In this document: one piece after another, positions 34,621 to 46,200 of the stretch
Numbering within the stretch: the first letter of the stretch is position 1
Layout: every line of letters starts with the position of its first letter
Assembly (NCBI GenBank): GCA_030490835.1
Contig: CM059971.1
Location: forward strand, 128,000,564 to 128,064,563
DNA: 64,000 bases
Source of the DNA: Annona cherimola
Lineage: Eukaryota; Streptophyta; Magnoliopsida; Magnoliales; Annonaceae
Reading direction: 5' to 3'
Translations under genes and position numbers: made by a program
The notes under the pieces: model-generated
Seen by the model: only the letters and a program-made list of their open reading frames with translations
What the model was told of the DNA's origin: nothing
The model's database searches: none

Positions 34621-36183
34621 AATACCCCCGTTTGTCACCTCGGACACAATGTCTTCCGTGGGATCTGGGTGCCTGTCCTCCGCACGCTGCGCGTTCCATT
34701 CCATTACTGACCGTGATCTGATGATCTGAGAGTACATCTTTTAACAACCTTGTTTCGATAGACATATGCACGCCTTTCCATGTTTGGCCATGCGTCTCCC
34801 GTGAGGCACGACCTCGTTCACATCTCAACAACCGAAACCACGTCAATGTGCGTGCGTGCGTGGGGCAGATGAACACAACCGGTCCCTGCTTTTACCATTT
34901 GGCATTTGCATTATTTCTTCCTGTAAATGAGAACGTATATATAATTATTGAAATCACATTTATTTTGTTTGTAGCTTCCCTTTAGAACTATACGCAACGA
35001 AGAATATCATATCATTTAGAAAAAACAAATAGTGTTATACTACGACCTTTACTTTTATAATAGATTGAAATTATAGTTCTCAAAAAAATAATATCATGTC
35101 AACAATTAATCATATAATCGATTATTTTTATATGAATTAAGATAACAATGTAAATAACGAATAAAAAATAAGATAACAATGTAAATATATGTCATAAATT
35201 ACGTTAACATTGAAATTAATAGATCTAAAATTTTTATTGCAATTAATTGAGTGGATATATTCTATGGTTTAAAGTTTAATTTAAATACTAAATATGGTTA
35301 GAACATCATTTCTTTGCATGATAAGTTATTCCATTAGTTCGGGCTAAGCTGAATGTTTTGCTTAGTCCACATTTGAAAACTTATTTACAATATTTTTTAA
35401 ATTTTTTTCTTAATATACTTGTTTATCTAAGTGTATTTAACATATAAATCAACTTTTTCTTTTTTTGGATACGTGTATATATTTTTTTAAGATTTTTAAA
35501 AATAAAGACGAAGAAAAAAGTAAAAAAAGTTGTGTAGATAAATTTTTAAAAATGAGTTAAATGAGAAATTTGTCTAGCCTAGGCAACTAGGATCATCCAT
35601 CTGTATAAAATTATATAAAATTTCAAATCATATAATATCATTTTTGCATGCAATTCTAAATTGAAATAAAAATAAAATTTAGCGAAATTTGGATGGGTAA
35701 TCTCTGTTCTCATTTATAGCAACAAATTTGCCGCTTGCTATTTTATGCAAATCAAATCACGAAAAAAAAATGCTATCAAAGCAAATGGTTGATTGGACCT
35801 GTTGGCTCGGGCAAAACCTCCCAGGTTGTACCCTTAATTTTTTTTGAGCGAGCGCCACGTCAGGGTGGTGTGGCCCCTTGGCGACCACAAGAAAAAGCGA
35901 TACTTTTTATTGAAAGGGGCCGTCCGCAAGCGTGGCTATTTTCTCGTTGCCGAAAAAGCGAACAAAATTGCAAAACGGCCGTTCCAATTTAAAGTTTTAA
36001 ACAATAAATAGCATAACCTGGAAAAGACACTATCATTGATAATATTTACCACAGATGCCATTTGAACAGCCTCGGTTCCGCGTCTCGGATCCGGCGTGAT
36101 GGACAGCTGGAACCGCGAGAGGCATGCAATGCTCCCAACGGTAATCCAAACCAAAGTACCAAACCAGACCGCCCCGGCACGGA
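34621..36183. other. Intergenic DNA, unassigned
   Basis: 35370-35540 contains half of the shared foldback core. 35780-36180 is GC-richer; an 85-codon frame there reads GPVGSGKT by chance but is not a supported gene. Confidence 0.35.
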
Positions 36184-36443
36184 CGTTTGGTAATAAGTTT
36201 TTATTTTTTTTAATTGCGAGATAGAGTGGAAAATAGAAAATAAAATATTTTAAAATTTATATGATTAATATAAAATAATAAAGGTAAAGTAAAATAAATA
36301 GAATTAATAAAGAAAAGACATAAGAAAAAAGATTGAAATGTAGAAATAAAATTAGAACAATAAATTATTAAATAAAAAAATAATGAGTGAAAAAATGTAG
36401 AAGATGACTCGTTTCTTATCCCACTCACTGAGGTTACCAAACG
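36184..36443. mobile_element. Small MITE with CGTTTGGTAA ends
   Basis: Inverted ends CGTTTGGTAA (36184-36193) and TTACCAAACG (36434-36443) around an A-rich body. Target duplication not clear. Similar in style to 10142-10384. Confidence 0.55.
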
Positions 36444-37175
36444 AACGTGATGCACTTGTTTTAAGTACACACATTCTGGAAGCTGGATTAACAGCAAATA
36501 CGACCGCGTGCAGGCGAAAATGGCACCGTACGTGGATGCAACATGCTAGCATGCACGCCGCCTCGCCAGCCTCATCGTCGTCGATTGCAATTTCCGAGTC
36601 AGGTGCTCGGACGCTGTCGGAAATAGGATAGTTTTAAAAAACACGAATCGGATACTTTGGCCGGCCTCCACTTGAGAATTGAAACCAGCCGCACGCATTC
36701 ACAGCCGACTTCTCGCTTGAGAGGCAGGCAACACCGCCAACAAGCATACCTACGCGTCATCCCATCCGCCACAGATATACCCCATAAGGGTCCGACTAGT
36801 GGGAGATTTAAAAAAAAATTTAAAAAGTGAAAATTTATGAGTTTTCTTTTCTTTAAAAAAGCGACTACTTCTTTGAAGGATACGATTGGGTAGACGAGAT
36901 GATCGGCTCTCTCATTCGAGAAATTTTTTTTATTTTCAATGTATAAAATCTTTTTCATCCAATCTTTCATTCCAATCGTATCTTGAACAAGTCATGGTGA
37001 AAAAGAGTAAATACATAAGTATAAAAACATATGACTTTTTTAAAATTCGTATATAGATGTACACTAAATTATTTGATATTTCAAATTAGTATATATATAA
37101 TTCTCAAAGTATGGAGGAACTAAATACTAATTTCGCCACGAGGGGGCACTGTACAAATTTTTTCCGTGACCGGCG
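36444..37175. other. Intergenic DNA, unassigned
   Basis: No gene recognised. 36480-36790 is GC-richer without a convincing frame. Confidence 0.35.
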
Positions 37176-37185
37176 GGTTAGACCC

Positions 37186-38467
37186 AATGTTTTAAAAACC
37201 GAACCGGTAATTGAACCGTTTTTGTGTCCGGTTCAGGTCCAACCGGTCCAACCGTGGTTCAAACCGTTTTGAACCGTGACGTCAGCATGACATAATAATT
37301 ATATTTAATTTATTTTAATTATTTTAAAATTAAATTAAATATATAAATTATATGTAATATAAAAATTACGCTTGGCATCAATAATACATTCAAGTTCATC
37401 AAATTAAAATTATCATGCAAATCAAGAAAAAAATAAGACCACATATGTTAATCAAGATGAAATTTTAAAAATAATGATTAATTTTAACAATTTAAAAAGA
37501 GTGCACTGACCTGAATTAGGTGCAATTATTTCATCTTTTTTTGTTCCTATATGCTTGATCAAAATATCTGCAATGAAATTTCAAATATTAATGGAAGGAT
37601 ATAAAATATTTATAAAAAAATATAATTTTACTTTATTTGAAGAAATTAATCACCTAAAAATAAGAAAAAAACATTTAAAAGATCCAAGCTTGTCCTCTGT
37701 ATTTGCGATTTTGAACTGGCAAAAGATCCATTTTCTCCTTTGCATTTCGATCGATTTTGACCTGGTAGAAAACCTTTTCCTCTTTGCGATTTCAACCGGC
37801 AGCTCATCCTCTTCATATCTAGCTTTTTTTTTTTTTTTTTTTGCGGCGAAGCGGACAACACCGCAACAGGGACTCATCAATGGACAACTCAATGGCGTCT
37901 TCTTCTTCCCTCCAGCAGGCGATGCCGCAATAACGAGCATGAGCAGCTTGCCTCCAGTTTTTGTCGACGATTTTGGCCGGCGGAACGATGTGGAAAGGAG
38001 CTGCCGGCGATGGGTTCTCGAAACCCTACAGTCTGTGAGAGAGGGGCCGACCGAGCATGAATCGAAACGGGACGGTGAGATGGGAGAGATGGGTTTGCGC
38101 CGCTGGAGAGAGGGACCTTGCCGGACGTCGATTCTTGCCGGCTGACCGATGGGGAAAGGTCGCCGGCGATGGGTTCTGGAAACCCTAACGCGGAGAGATG
38201 AGCGAGCGGGGAAAAAGGAACAGGGGCCAGGCAGAGCGGGACGGCAGGGACGGTTTGGGTCCCCCGCAATATTTTTTTATTTTTTTATTTTTAAAACCTG
38301 CTAACCGAACCGCGGTTCGACCAATTTTCACGGTTCGACCGCCCGGTTCAAACGGTTCGCGCGGTTTTTTGTAAAATCCAAGAACCGTAGCCAAACCGAA
38401 CCGTTCAGCTACCGGTTTGCGGTTCGACCGATCGGACCGCCCGGTCCAGTCCGGTTTTCAAAACACT
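37186..38467. mobile_element. 1.3 kb MULE-like element with AACCGG-rich ends
   Basis: Ends AATGTTTTAAAAACCGAACC and (reverse complement of the right end) AGTGTTTTGAAAACCGGACT are inverted repeats, followed inward by many GGTTCGACC and AACCGG motifs. The 10-bp direct repeat GGTTAGACCC flanks it (37176-37185 and 38468-38477); 9 bp of this is probably the true duplication, as in Mutator-like elements. The left third is AT-rich and the right part (37700-38250) GC-rich. The latter contains GGCGATGGGTTCT and AAACCCTA twice. No transposase frame; the 196-codon frame is not recognised. Confidence 0.7.
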
Positions 38468-38477
38468 GGTTAGACCC

Positions 38478-41000
38478 TCACGCCTCACCCGGAAAAAACA
38501 AGACTGTTTTTTTATTGTAAAAGTGTGGGTAACATCCATTCTCGAATCCTAGCATTGTGCTGAAGATAGGAAAGACCTCACACTCATTCTAAAATATCTA
38601 TTTTATCTTTTATAATTGTGTTCCAAAATACATGTAGGAAAATTTTTCCGCGGAATATACATTTCAGTATTTTCCCACAAAGTAATTAAAGCAAAGTATA
38701 CACAATTATGTGCAGCAAAATTTCCATGCAAAATCTAAAAGACCTGTTACTCCTTAATTTTATCTATTAACTGGTCCACTGCAGAAAACGCCTTGACATC
38801 CTCTATTGACATACTACTACGTAGGATGAGAGAATCACATTAAAAAATGACATCCTTATGATTCAGATGTTTTAGCCATTCAACACGCTATAGCATAGCC
38901 ATAGATTCCAGCCATACAGGTTCCAAAATCCCCTTTCCAATTCCAATACTCGACTTTAATCAAATCTCCATTATAATATCTAATTACATTTCCAACCCCA
39001 CTCAACTTCTCCTTGCTTTTCATGCTTGCATCCATCTTTACCTTGATCGTGCCTTGCCAATGAGGAAACCATAAATGTGAAAATTATAAATATAAACGAT
39101 ATTAAGATGAAAAAATGAAAAGGCTTACATTTTACTAAAATGGACCGGTGCTATACAACTGAGCCACACCGGATGAAACTTCTAGTGTATGACAGTTGAC
39201 GGAACTACTTGCTTTTATTTTCTTTTATTATTATTTTTTTCAACGGAGATTTAGGAAGAAGTTTAAAGAACTTTTTCATTTCATGCTTTACACTTTGATA
39301 TAATTTGATATTTTAACTACTTAATTATTTTAAATTTTTATTATCAATTTTAACCATATCGCATTACTGTTACTTATGCAATCTCGTGCATTTTTCTCAC
39401 TTTGATGATTGACAAGAAAATTATTTTGAACTATTTTATTTAATATTATTCATATTGTCACAAAGACCCTATCGTTTACATAGTGTCATTGTGAATTATA
39501 TCATTTATGCAAAATCAATATAATAAAATATTTTGATGTCAAGCATTAAATTTTAAAATATATATTTTTTAATATTTAAATTGTTTAAAATATCGTTACT
39601 ATTTGAATAAATGAGTTATAAAGTATATTATATTCTACTACATATATAAATGAATTTAAGCATTTTCATTATTTACATATAAATATATTTTTAAGCATGT
39701 ATTCTATGCTCACATTTGATTTGAATTAAGCTTAATTTTCTAACTAAATAAATTATATTAAATATAATGCATGAAGTGAGTTGTCAAGGCAGAACAACGA
39801 AGGAGTCATTGAAATCATTTTTAGGTTATTAGTTACATGATGTTCGAGTTGGATTTACTTTAAACTCACGTCGTTATAATATATAATGTTGAAGTGACGC
39901 TATCATGCTAATAACCCAAACAAATTTCTTAGAGAGAGGGATATTCATACATAAACTATGAGAAATATTTATATTATTACATTTAGAATTTAATAAAATT
40001 TCATATTATCAATTATTCTTTCAAGAATGATGATTTAGATAATTTAAATAATAAAAATTAAAACTTTAAAATTGTTATGCGAAGCAAATTATTTTACAAC
40101 GTTGATTTTGCACCATTTTCAATTGATCACTACACGTATAATATGGCTTGGACGAAATTTTGGACAATGCTAAAATAAGTTAAATTTAAATGCAAATATA
40201 TGAATGAAAATTTAATTTTATTACCCACGTGGCCACCATAGTATATCCCAAGAGAGCTAAATGGGAACCATACAAAATTTTTATAATTTTATTTTATTCC
40301 ACCGCACATATGATTTAAAAGGCATTTTCCACCGTACACAGGGAAAATTATAAAAATCAAACGTTACTAACTGTATACAGAATCAACGGTACATGTATTT
40401 TTAATTTGTAAAAACTATATACAGTAAATTTTATGTAATCCGAAACGTTATTAATATGTATTTTGCATGGATGAGTCTAAAAAAGTCTTTTTATATTGCT
40501 AAGAGTATTGAATGTCATTCTAAATATATAAATTTTATAATTTGTGCTTATTTAAGATTGCAATAACATCTGATTTATATTATTTTTATTATTAACGGCT
40601 AAAATTGCATTTTAAATCATATGTGCGGTGGGATTTTTGAAATAGAACAAAAATATTGAAATCTTTGGTAGCTCGGTGGGAACCAGGTTTCCACGGAAGT
40701 CGTTCTCGCATATCCCTCCAATTCCACCGCTTTAAGCAATTTACAACCCGACCAGAGTAATGGCATTTCGGTGATATTTGGTAGAACGAGTCCCGGTTTA
40801 CGTAATTCATTCCTAAGTGGATCTGGACGATTGCGAGTGAAAAAAAATCTGTTGGTTTTCGTCTTTTGCCTTTTCATTTATCATTCTTCGATCCGGAGCC
40901 GAAGCGAATTGTCGAGGAATGCGCGCGCTCAAAAAATAAAAATTAAAAAAAACTGAATCTTGCGTTCAAGGTGGAATCGTTAAGACCAGAGAAAGCTCAC
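38478..41000. other. Intergenic DNA upstream of SPA
   Basis: 39260-40260 contains degraded relatives of the GTGCAG-family core (ACAACGTTGATTTTGCACCAT near 40100). 40640-40960 is less AT-rich and is probably part of the SPA promoter; no TATA box stands out. Confidence 0.4.
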
Positions 41001-41011
41001 GAGTTTTAGCC

Positions 41012-41076
41012 TTAGAAAATCCATAGCAAAAGAAGATAAATTGCTTTCTCCTCCTCCTCCTCCTCCTCCTCCTCCT

Positions 41077-41112
<36 letters not shown>

Positions 41113-41209
41113 GCACGCGCGCTGGGTTTCCGATGCAACAGCCACAGATTGATAAAGAAAGCCGAGTGATGGAAACAACGAATAATTTTTCTTCCTTTTC
41201 TCTCATCAG
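41012..41209 (+). other. Probable 5' UTR exon of SPA
   Basis: Pyrimidine-rich leader with a (CTC)n(CT)n run at 41048-41112, ending CTCATCAG before a possible GT donor at 41210. The next supported acceptor is AG at 43211-43212. If the two are joined, an ATG at 41131-41133 opens a short frame that ends at TAA 43238-43240, before the main start. Exon start and donor are inferred. Confidence 0.35.
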
Positions 41210-41897
41210 GTTCGCTTCTAGATGGCCTTGCTCTTTCGTTTCTGTTTCTCTAGGGTTTTATGATTATATGCTTAGCTATTTTCCGGATTCTCTTAAACTG
41301 ACGAGCATGATGCATCAATTATTAATTTTTTTTAAAAACTGTCCTACTATGCCTGCATTCGAAAATTCGGACATCTTTTCCTCTGTTTCCTACTACAACA
41401 TGCTTTTTTGAAAAATTTTGATTTGAGGAGATTTTGCTGAGAGTGGAAAGTGCTGGTGTAGTTGGGGCAGAGAAACCACTCTATAAAATAGGTAATGAAT
41501 TTGCTTGAGGATTTATATTCTAAATTGATTTGTGCAGATGCGAGGATTGGTTAGTAAACCCTAAGTGGTATTATGGAAGATATCTGATGGTTGATTGTAA
41601 CCAATGTTTAAACTGTCACTGAAACTCACGGAAACTGAAAAATATTGATAGGAAATTAGGTGCATTGCTCAAGTCAGAGCCCGCAAGATATGCTTGAATT
41701 TTTAGCCTGTACATTTGTGGGCTATTGATACTGCATTATCATACGCATTTAAGTCACAAAAAAAAGTGGTTACCTTTGTTAAATTGAACGGTCCTAATTT
41801 TACGTACCCTAGTTTGCATAGAAAAGGTTCCATCTAACCCCTTTTATTTTTAGTATTTTGATGCTTGATGGGAAATCAATTCCATTCATTATATTTG

Positions 41898-42455
41898 GGG
41901 CATGTTTAGCAACAATTAAAACTTTTCAAATAAAAACTTTACCCTCTCAACAATCATCCTATTTTTTAATTATTTATTTACATCTTCTTATACAACTAAC
42001 TTACATTTCAATCATTTTTGTACAATTATCCATACAACTAACCTATCTATTTTTAACTCTATTTTCTTTACTCATTATCATTATCTTTATCATATGACAT
42101 TATTTTTTACGATTTCAAAAACTTTTAGGGTGTCTTTTGTTGGGGATAAAACTTTTTTGATGAAAATTTTTTGGTATAAAAGTTGTTAAATTGATAGAAA
42201 ATGATGTGATATAATAGAGATAATGATGAGGTATAAAGAGAATAAGGTTGCAATAGATAGATTAATTGTATTGGTAGTTATGTAGAAATAATTGAAAAGT
42301 ATGGTAGTTTGTATAGAAAAATATGAAGAAATAATTAAAAATATGATAATTATGAAAATAAAAAGTTTTAGTTGAAAACTTTTATGCTCAACCAAACACA
42401 CTCTTACATAAAAAAAAATTTTATTTAAAAGTTCTATCACTTCCCGAACACGCCC
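41898..42455. mobile_element. Tourist-like MITE containing a second copy of the same family
   Basis: The outer copy runs from GGGCATGTTTAGCAAC to TTCCCGAACACGCCC and is split at 42127. It lies in the predicted SPA leader intron. Confidence 0.7.
42128..42403. mobile_element. Tourist-like MITE nested in another copy
   Basis: 276 bp. GGGTGTCTTTTGTTGGGG at the left and CAACCAAACACACTC at the right. TTA at 42125-42127 and 42404-42406 is the target duplication inside the older copy. Confidence 0.78.
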
Positions 42456-43250
42456 TTAATATGCTTTGTTTTGCAAGGAAACCAAGTTCCATCCTAACCA
42501 AATGTGTGCATGGCTACATCTATTGAAAAATATATGTTTATGCGTAAATTATGAAAAATGCTTAGATTCATTTACAAATGTAAAATCATTTATCCATCTA
42601 GTAATGATATTTTAGATGTTTAGATGTTGAAAATACAATTGTAAAATTAATATTTAGCATCAAAATATTTTTTTAGTTGATTTTGCACATTTGTAGACGG
42701 GCTTACACACAGTGATGCTAGACGAATGAAAGAGTTTCTACAATAATATAAATGATGCTAAATACAACAAATGGATGAATTTCCATCAAGTATTAAGATA
42801 TTAAAAATGGAAAGAATTACATAAAAGAAGAGTTTCATAAAAGCAAAGCCCTAAATCGAATATGCTGATATGTCAAGATATCAATCCTACCGGTTATCAA
42901 CCGAATCGTTGGGCCTTGATGAGTGGATTAACATTTCGTGGGCTATCTTGTCATGGTTCATAATATCGGAAAGTTTGATAGCTAAAACACAGGAATAAAA
43001 ATTAACAGAAACCATAACCCTTTTTCTTGATCACTACAGAATACATTGCTATATTTAGATGACTAGTTCTCTGAGCAGAGTAGATGCCCAAACTGCTGAG
43101 TGTAGATAAGCAGTATGAGTTTCTGTCCATGTCCTGCTGTATTTCTCACTTTCTTCCTATGTTTTATTATTTTGACATTAACGCATTTGTCTCAACTATT
43201 TTCTTTCTTCAGGTCATCTGCGGTCCTTGCAATTGAATAACATTCAGACA

Positions 43251-46200
43251 ATGGAAGGGACAGGAGAATTAAATGCGACAGAAGATAATGTAACAGAGGT
43301 TTCTCATGTGAAAAGAAAGGAGTATGATAATTCTGAACCTGAGAACGATAATAGAGTAGGATCTTCTGGGATATTTATCTCTCCTGAAAGTGACTGGCCT
43401 GAACATATTTCCATAGCAAGATCACCTGAGGTATTCACAGAAACTGCAGAGGGTAAAATTTTGGCCAGATCTGAGGGTTCTGAATCTGGGGGTCAACAGC
43501 TACAGACTGAAACTCTTGCTGGGGACAATGAAGGATTGACCGTTGAAGAATTGACATTGAATAATTACAAGAGTTCACACCTTTCAGTACTTGGTTGCTC
43601 AAACAGTAGAGATCTGCCATTGACAGAGAGAGGACAATGGCAGCATCTATATCAGCTGGCAGATGGGGTTGGGAGCAGGAGCCTACTTAGGGATGATATG
43701 TCCAAGGAACCTACGGGTGGTCAAGAGGATATGAAGCATATTCTTCTGCCCAAATCATGGGTTCAGAAACCTCAGACTGGAAAGAAACCAAAGGAAGATC
43801 ATGCTGAAATATCTGAACATTTAGTTAATAGGGGCAATGGCATTGTATTAGGGAATTCGTTTGGGGCTATTCCAGGAGGAATCCGGACAAAGGTTCTTCC
43901 AGCATCTGGATTCTCACAGTTTTTTGTAAAGAATACGTTGAAGGGAAAGGGAGTTGTGTATAGATGGATGGAAAATCATCGACGACCTAATGTTATGATC
44001 GAGAGTGAAAGTAATGAAAAGGTAGGACCAGTGGCAGTTTGTAATACATCTCATTGTTCCATGACAAAAACTGACAACATGCCTAGATGCAGTAATCTAG
44101 GCGCAGTTGGTGGTATCAGCATGGTTGATAATGGAATTAGCTTAAGAGAGTGGCTAAAGAAAAGGTCAACCAACGTAAATAAAGACAAGAGTTTGAACAT
44201 ATTTAGGCAGATCCTGGAGCAGGTGGATCTAGCACACTCTCAAGGAATCACATTACAACGTATAAGGCCATCTTGTTTCTTAATATTGCCATCAGATGTA
44301 GTTAAATATGTTGGCACATACGGCCCTCAAATCCAACCTGGTTTGTCAGATACTGCTATCAATCAAGATGTTTTTCAGATGGAGCATAGTTTGAAAAGGA
44401 AAATGTACTTAGAGCAGGGTGTGGATGCCCGTAGTTTACCAGCAAAGGGTCAAAAGCTTAGTGAGCATGCGAATCCTGTTGGCCAAGTTTTTGGAACTTC
44501 ATCAAGAACTGGCTTGATTTGTGAAGCTTTTCAGAGGGATCATGCTAATAGTTTCAGATCACAAAATTATGGTTGTGCTTTCAGAAAACAAAGCTCTTCA
44601 CAGCAGCCATCCAGCTCTGGAGCAATACAGTTGGAGGAGAGATGGTATGCTAGTCCAGAGGAAATCAATGGTATGGGTTGTACATTGTCATCAAACATCT
44701 ACAGTCTTGGTGTTCTTCTTTTTGAGGTGCGTGAGATTGTTATTTTTAGCATTTTGATCTTTCGTACAATTTAAACCATGAATCCTCTTTGTATTGGCTA
44801 CTTGTATTCTGCCTTTTTTTTTTTTTTCGGAATTAGAATTTTTATCAGATTGGATATGTCATCTCTTGTTGTTATGAATTGTGGACTTACTTTGCTTACC
44901 TGGATGGGGAGTATGGTATTGAATTTACTCACAAGGCATGTTTGGATACCACAAAAATTTTTCACTCTCCACAATTACCCTAGTTTTTAATCAGTTGTTC
45001 ACATCTTCCTATACAACTGCTCTACTTTTAATCATTTCTACGCAATTATCCGTACAATAAACGTATCTATTTTAACTTTATTTTCTTACTCCTCATCATT
45101 ACTCTTATCATGTCATATCATTTTCTCCAAATTGAAAAAATTTTCACAAAAAACTTTTCATCCAAAAGTTTTATCACTTTCCAAACACACCCTAGATATT
45201 TTTATTTTTATATGAGATTTCCTAGTTTGCCATATGTGGTGCTTTCTAAGCAAGGACACATGTGTCCTTAGGATCACTTAGCTGGATTTTAGGTGGGGTT
45301 CATCTTGTAAATCACCCTGCCAATGGCTTGTACTCTTTTATCTTTTTGGTGGGCTAAAACTAATACTCATCTCAGGAACTTACAAATAGCTTATACTGAA
45401 ATTTATTTGCACACTGGTGACTTACGAATTGAACAGCATTAAACTTCTGCCAGTGGCTGGTTCCACTTTATTGCCCTTGCTTGGTGGGCAATGTGGATAT
45501 GTAGATGTCCCTCTGGAACTTTGTGGAACTGACAAATAGTGTTGCTAGACTGTGAGTGTCAGTTATAACTCTCTTATTTTCTGTCTAGTTTTTTGGTAGT
45601 GTTTTTCATGTCACAGGTGAGTATTCATCAGCTACTAATTAATCTAAAGATTTTTGGATGATGCAGTGATGTTCTCTCTTTTTTCCCATCTTGAAATCAA
45701 AATTTTGTTGTGGGGATCAGAAAAATAAGGGATTACTTGTTTGGGGGTTCTTGTGGTGTGGCCTCAATACAGTTCACCATGGTCTTTTCGCATTGGACTG
45801 AACGTGTGTTTAAAGTTAAAACTATGCATTCACCTATTAGTCCTTCAAGTGGCTCTACACAACCATGCCCTCTACATTTAAGAAAAGGGAGAATTAATTC
45901 AAAGGTTGATTTCCTATAAGAGTTATTGTGGTTAAATATTCATGTGGAGCTAGGTGCGATTGCCTTATGTGTGCACTTGCTAGTCATTTTTTTTTCCTTG
46001 TTCACTTTAGATTCAAGCTTTGGAATCATTTCATGTCATGTGGTAATTTACAACTGGTTCATGTCGTTTTGTCTAGACCATTGTCTAGACCATTTCATCC
46101 TCCCTGTACAATTTTTAATTCCCTTTAAGTTGTTTGGAATCCATATCTCAGCTTGGTGGCCAGGACTTTATATGCATACATTTTCTGTCGCTCATTGACT

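Noticed and set aside
35735..35992. Frame with GPVGSGKT, like a P-loop
   Set aside because: Isolated motif in an 85-codon frame with no surrounding nucleotide-binding domain, homologous exon or coding pattern.
37555..38145. 196-codon frame as a possible gene
   Set aside because: Lies inside a transposable element, crosses A/T and T runs, and has no recognisable domain.
40966..41206. Glu/Arg-rich minus-strand frames
   Set aside because: Produced by the (CTC)n(CT)n microsatellite in the SPA leader.
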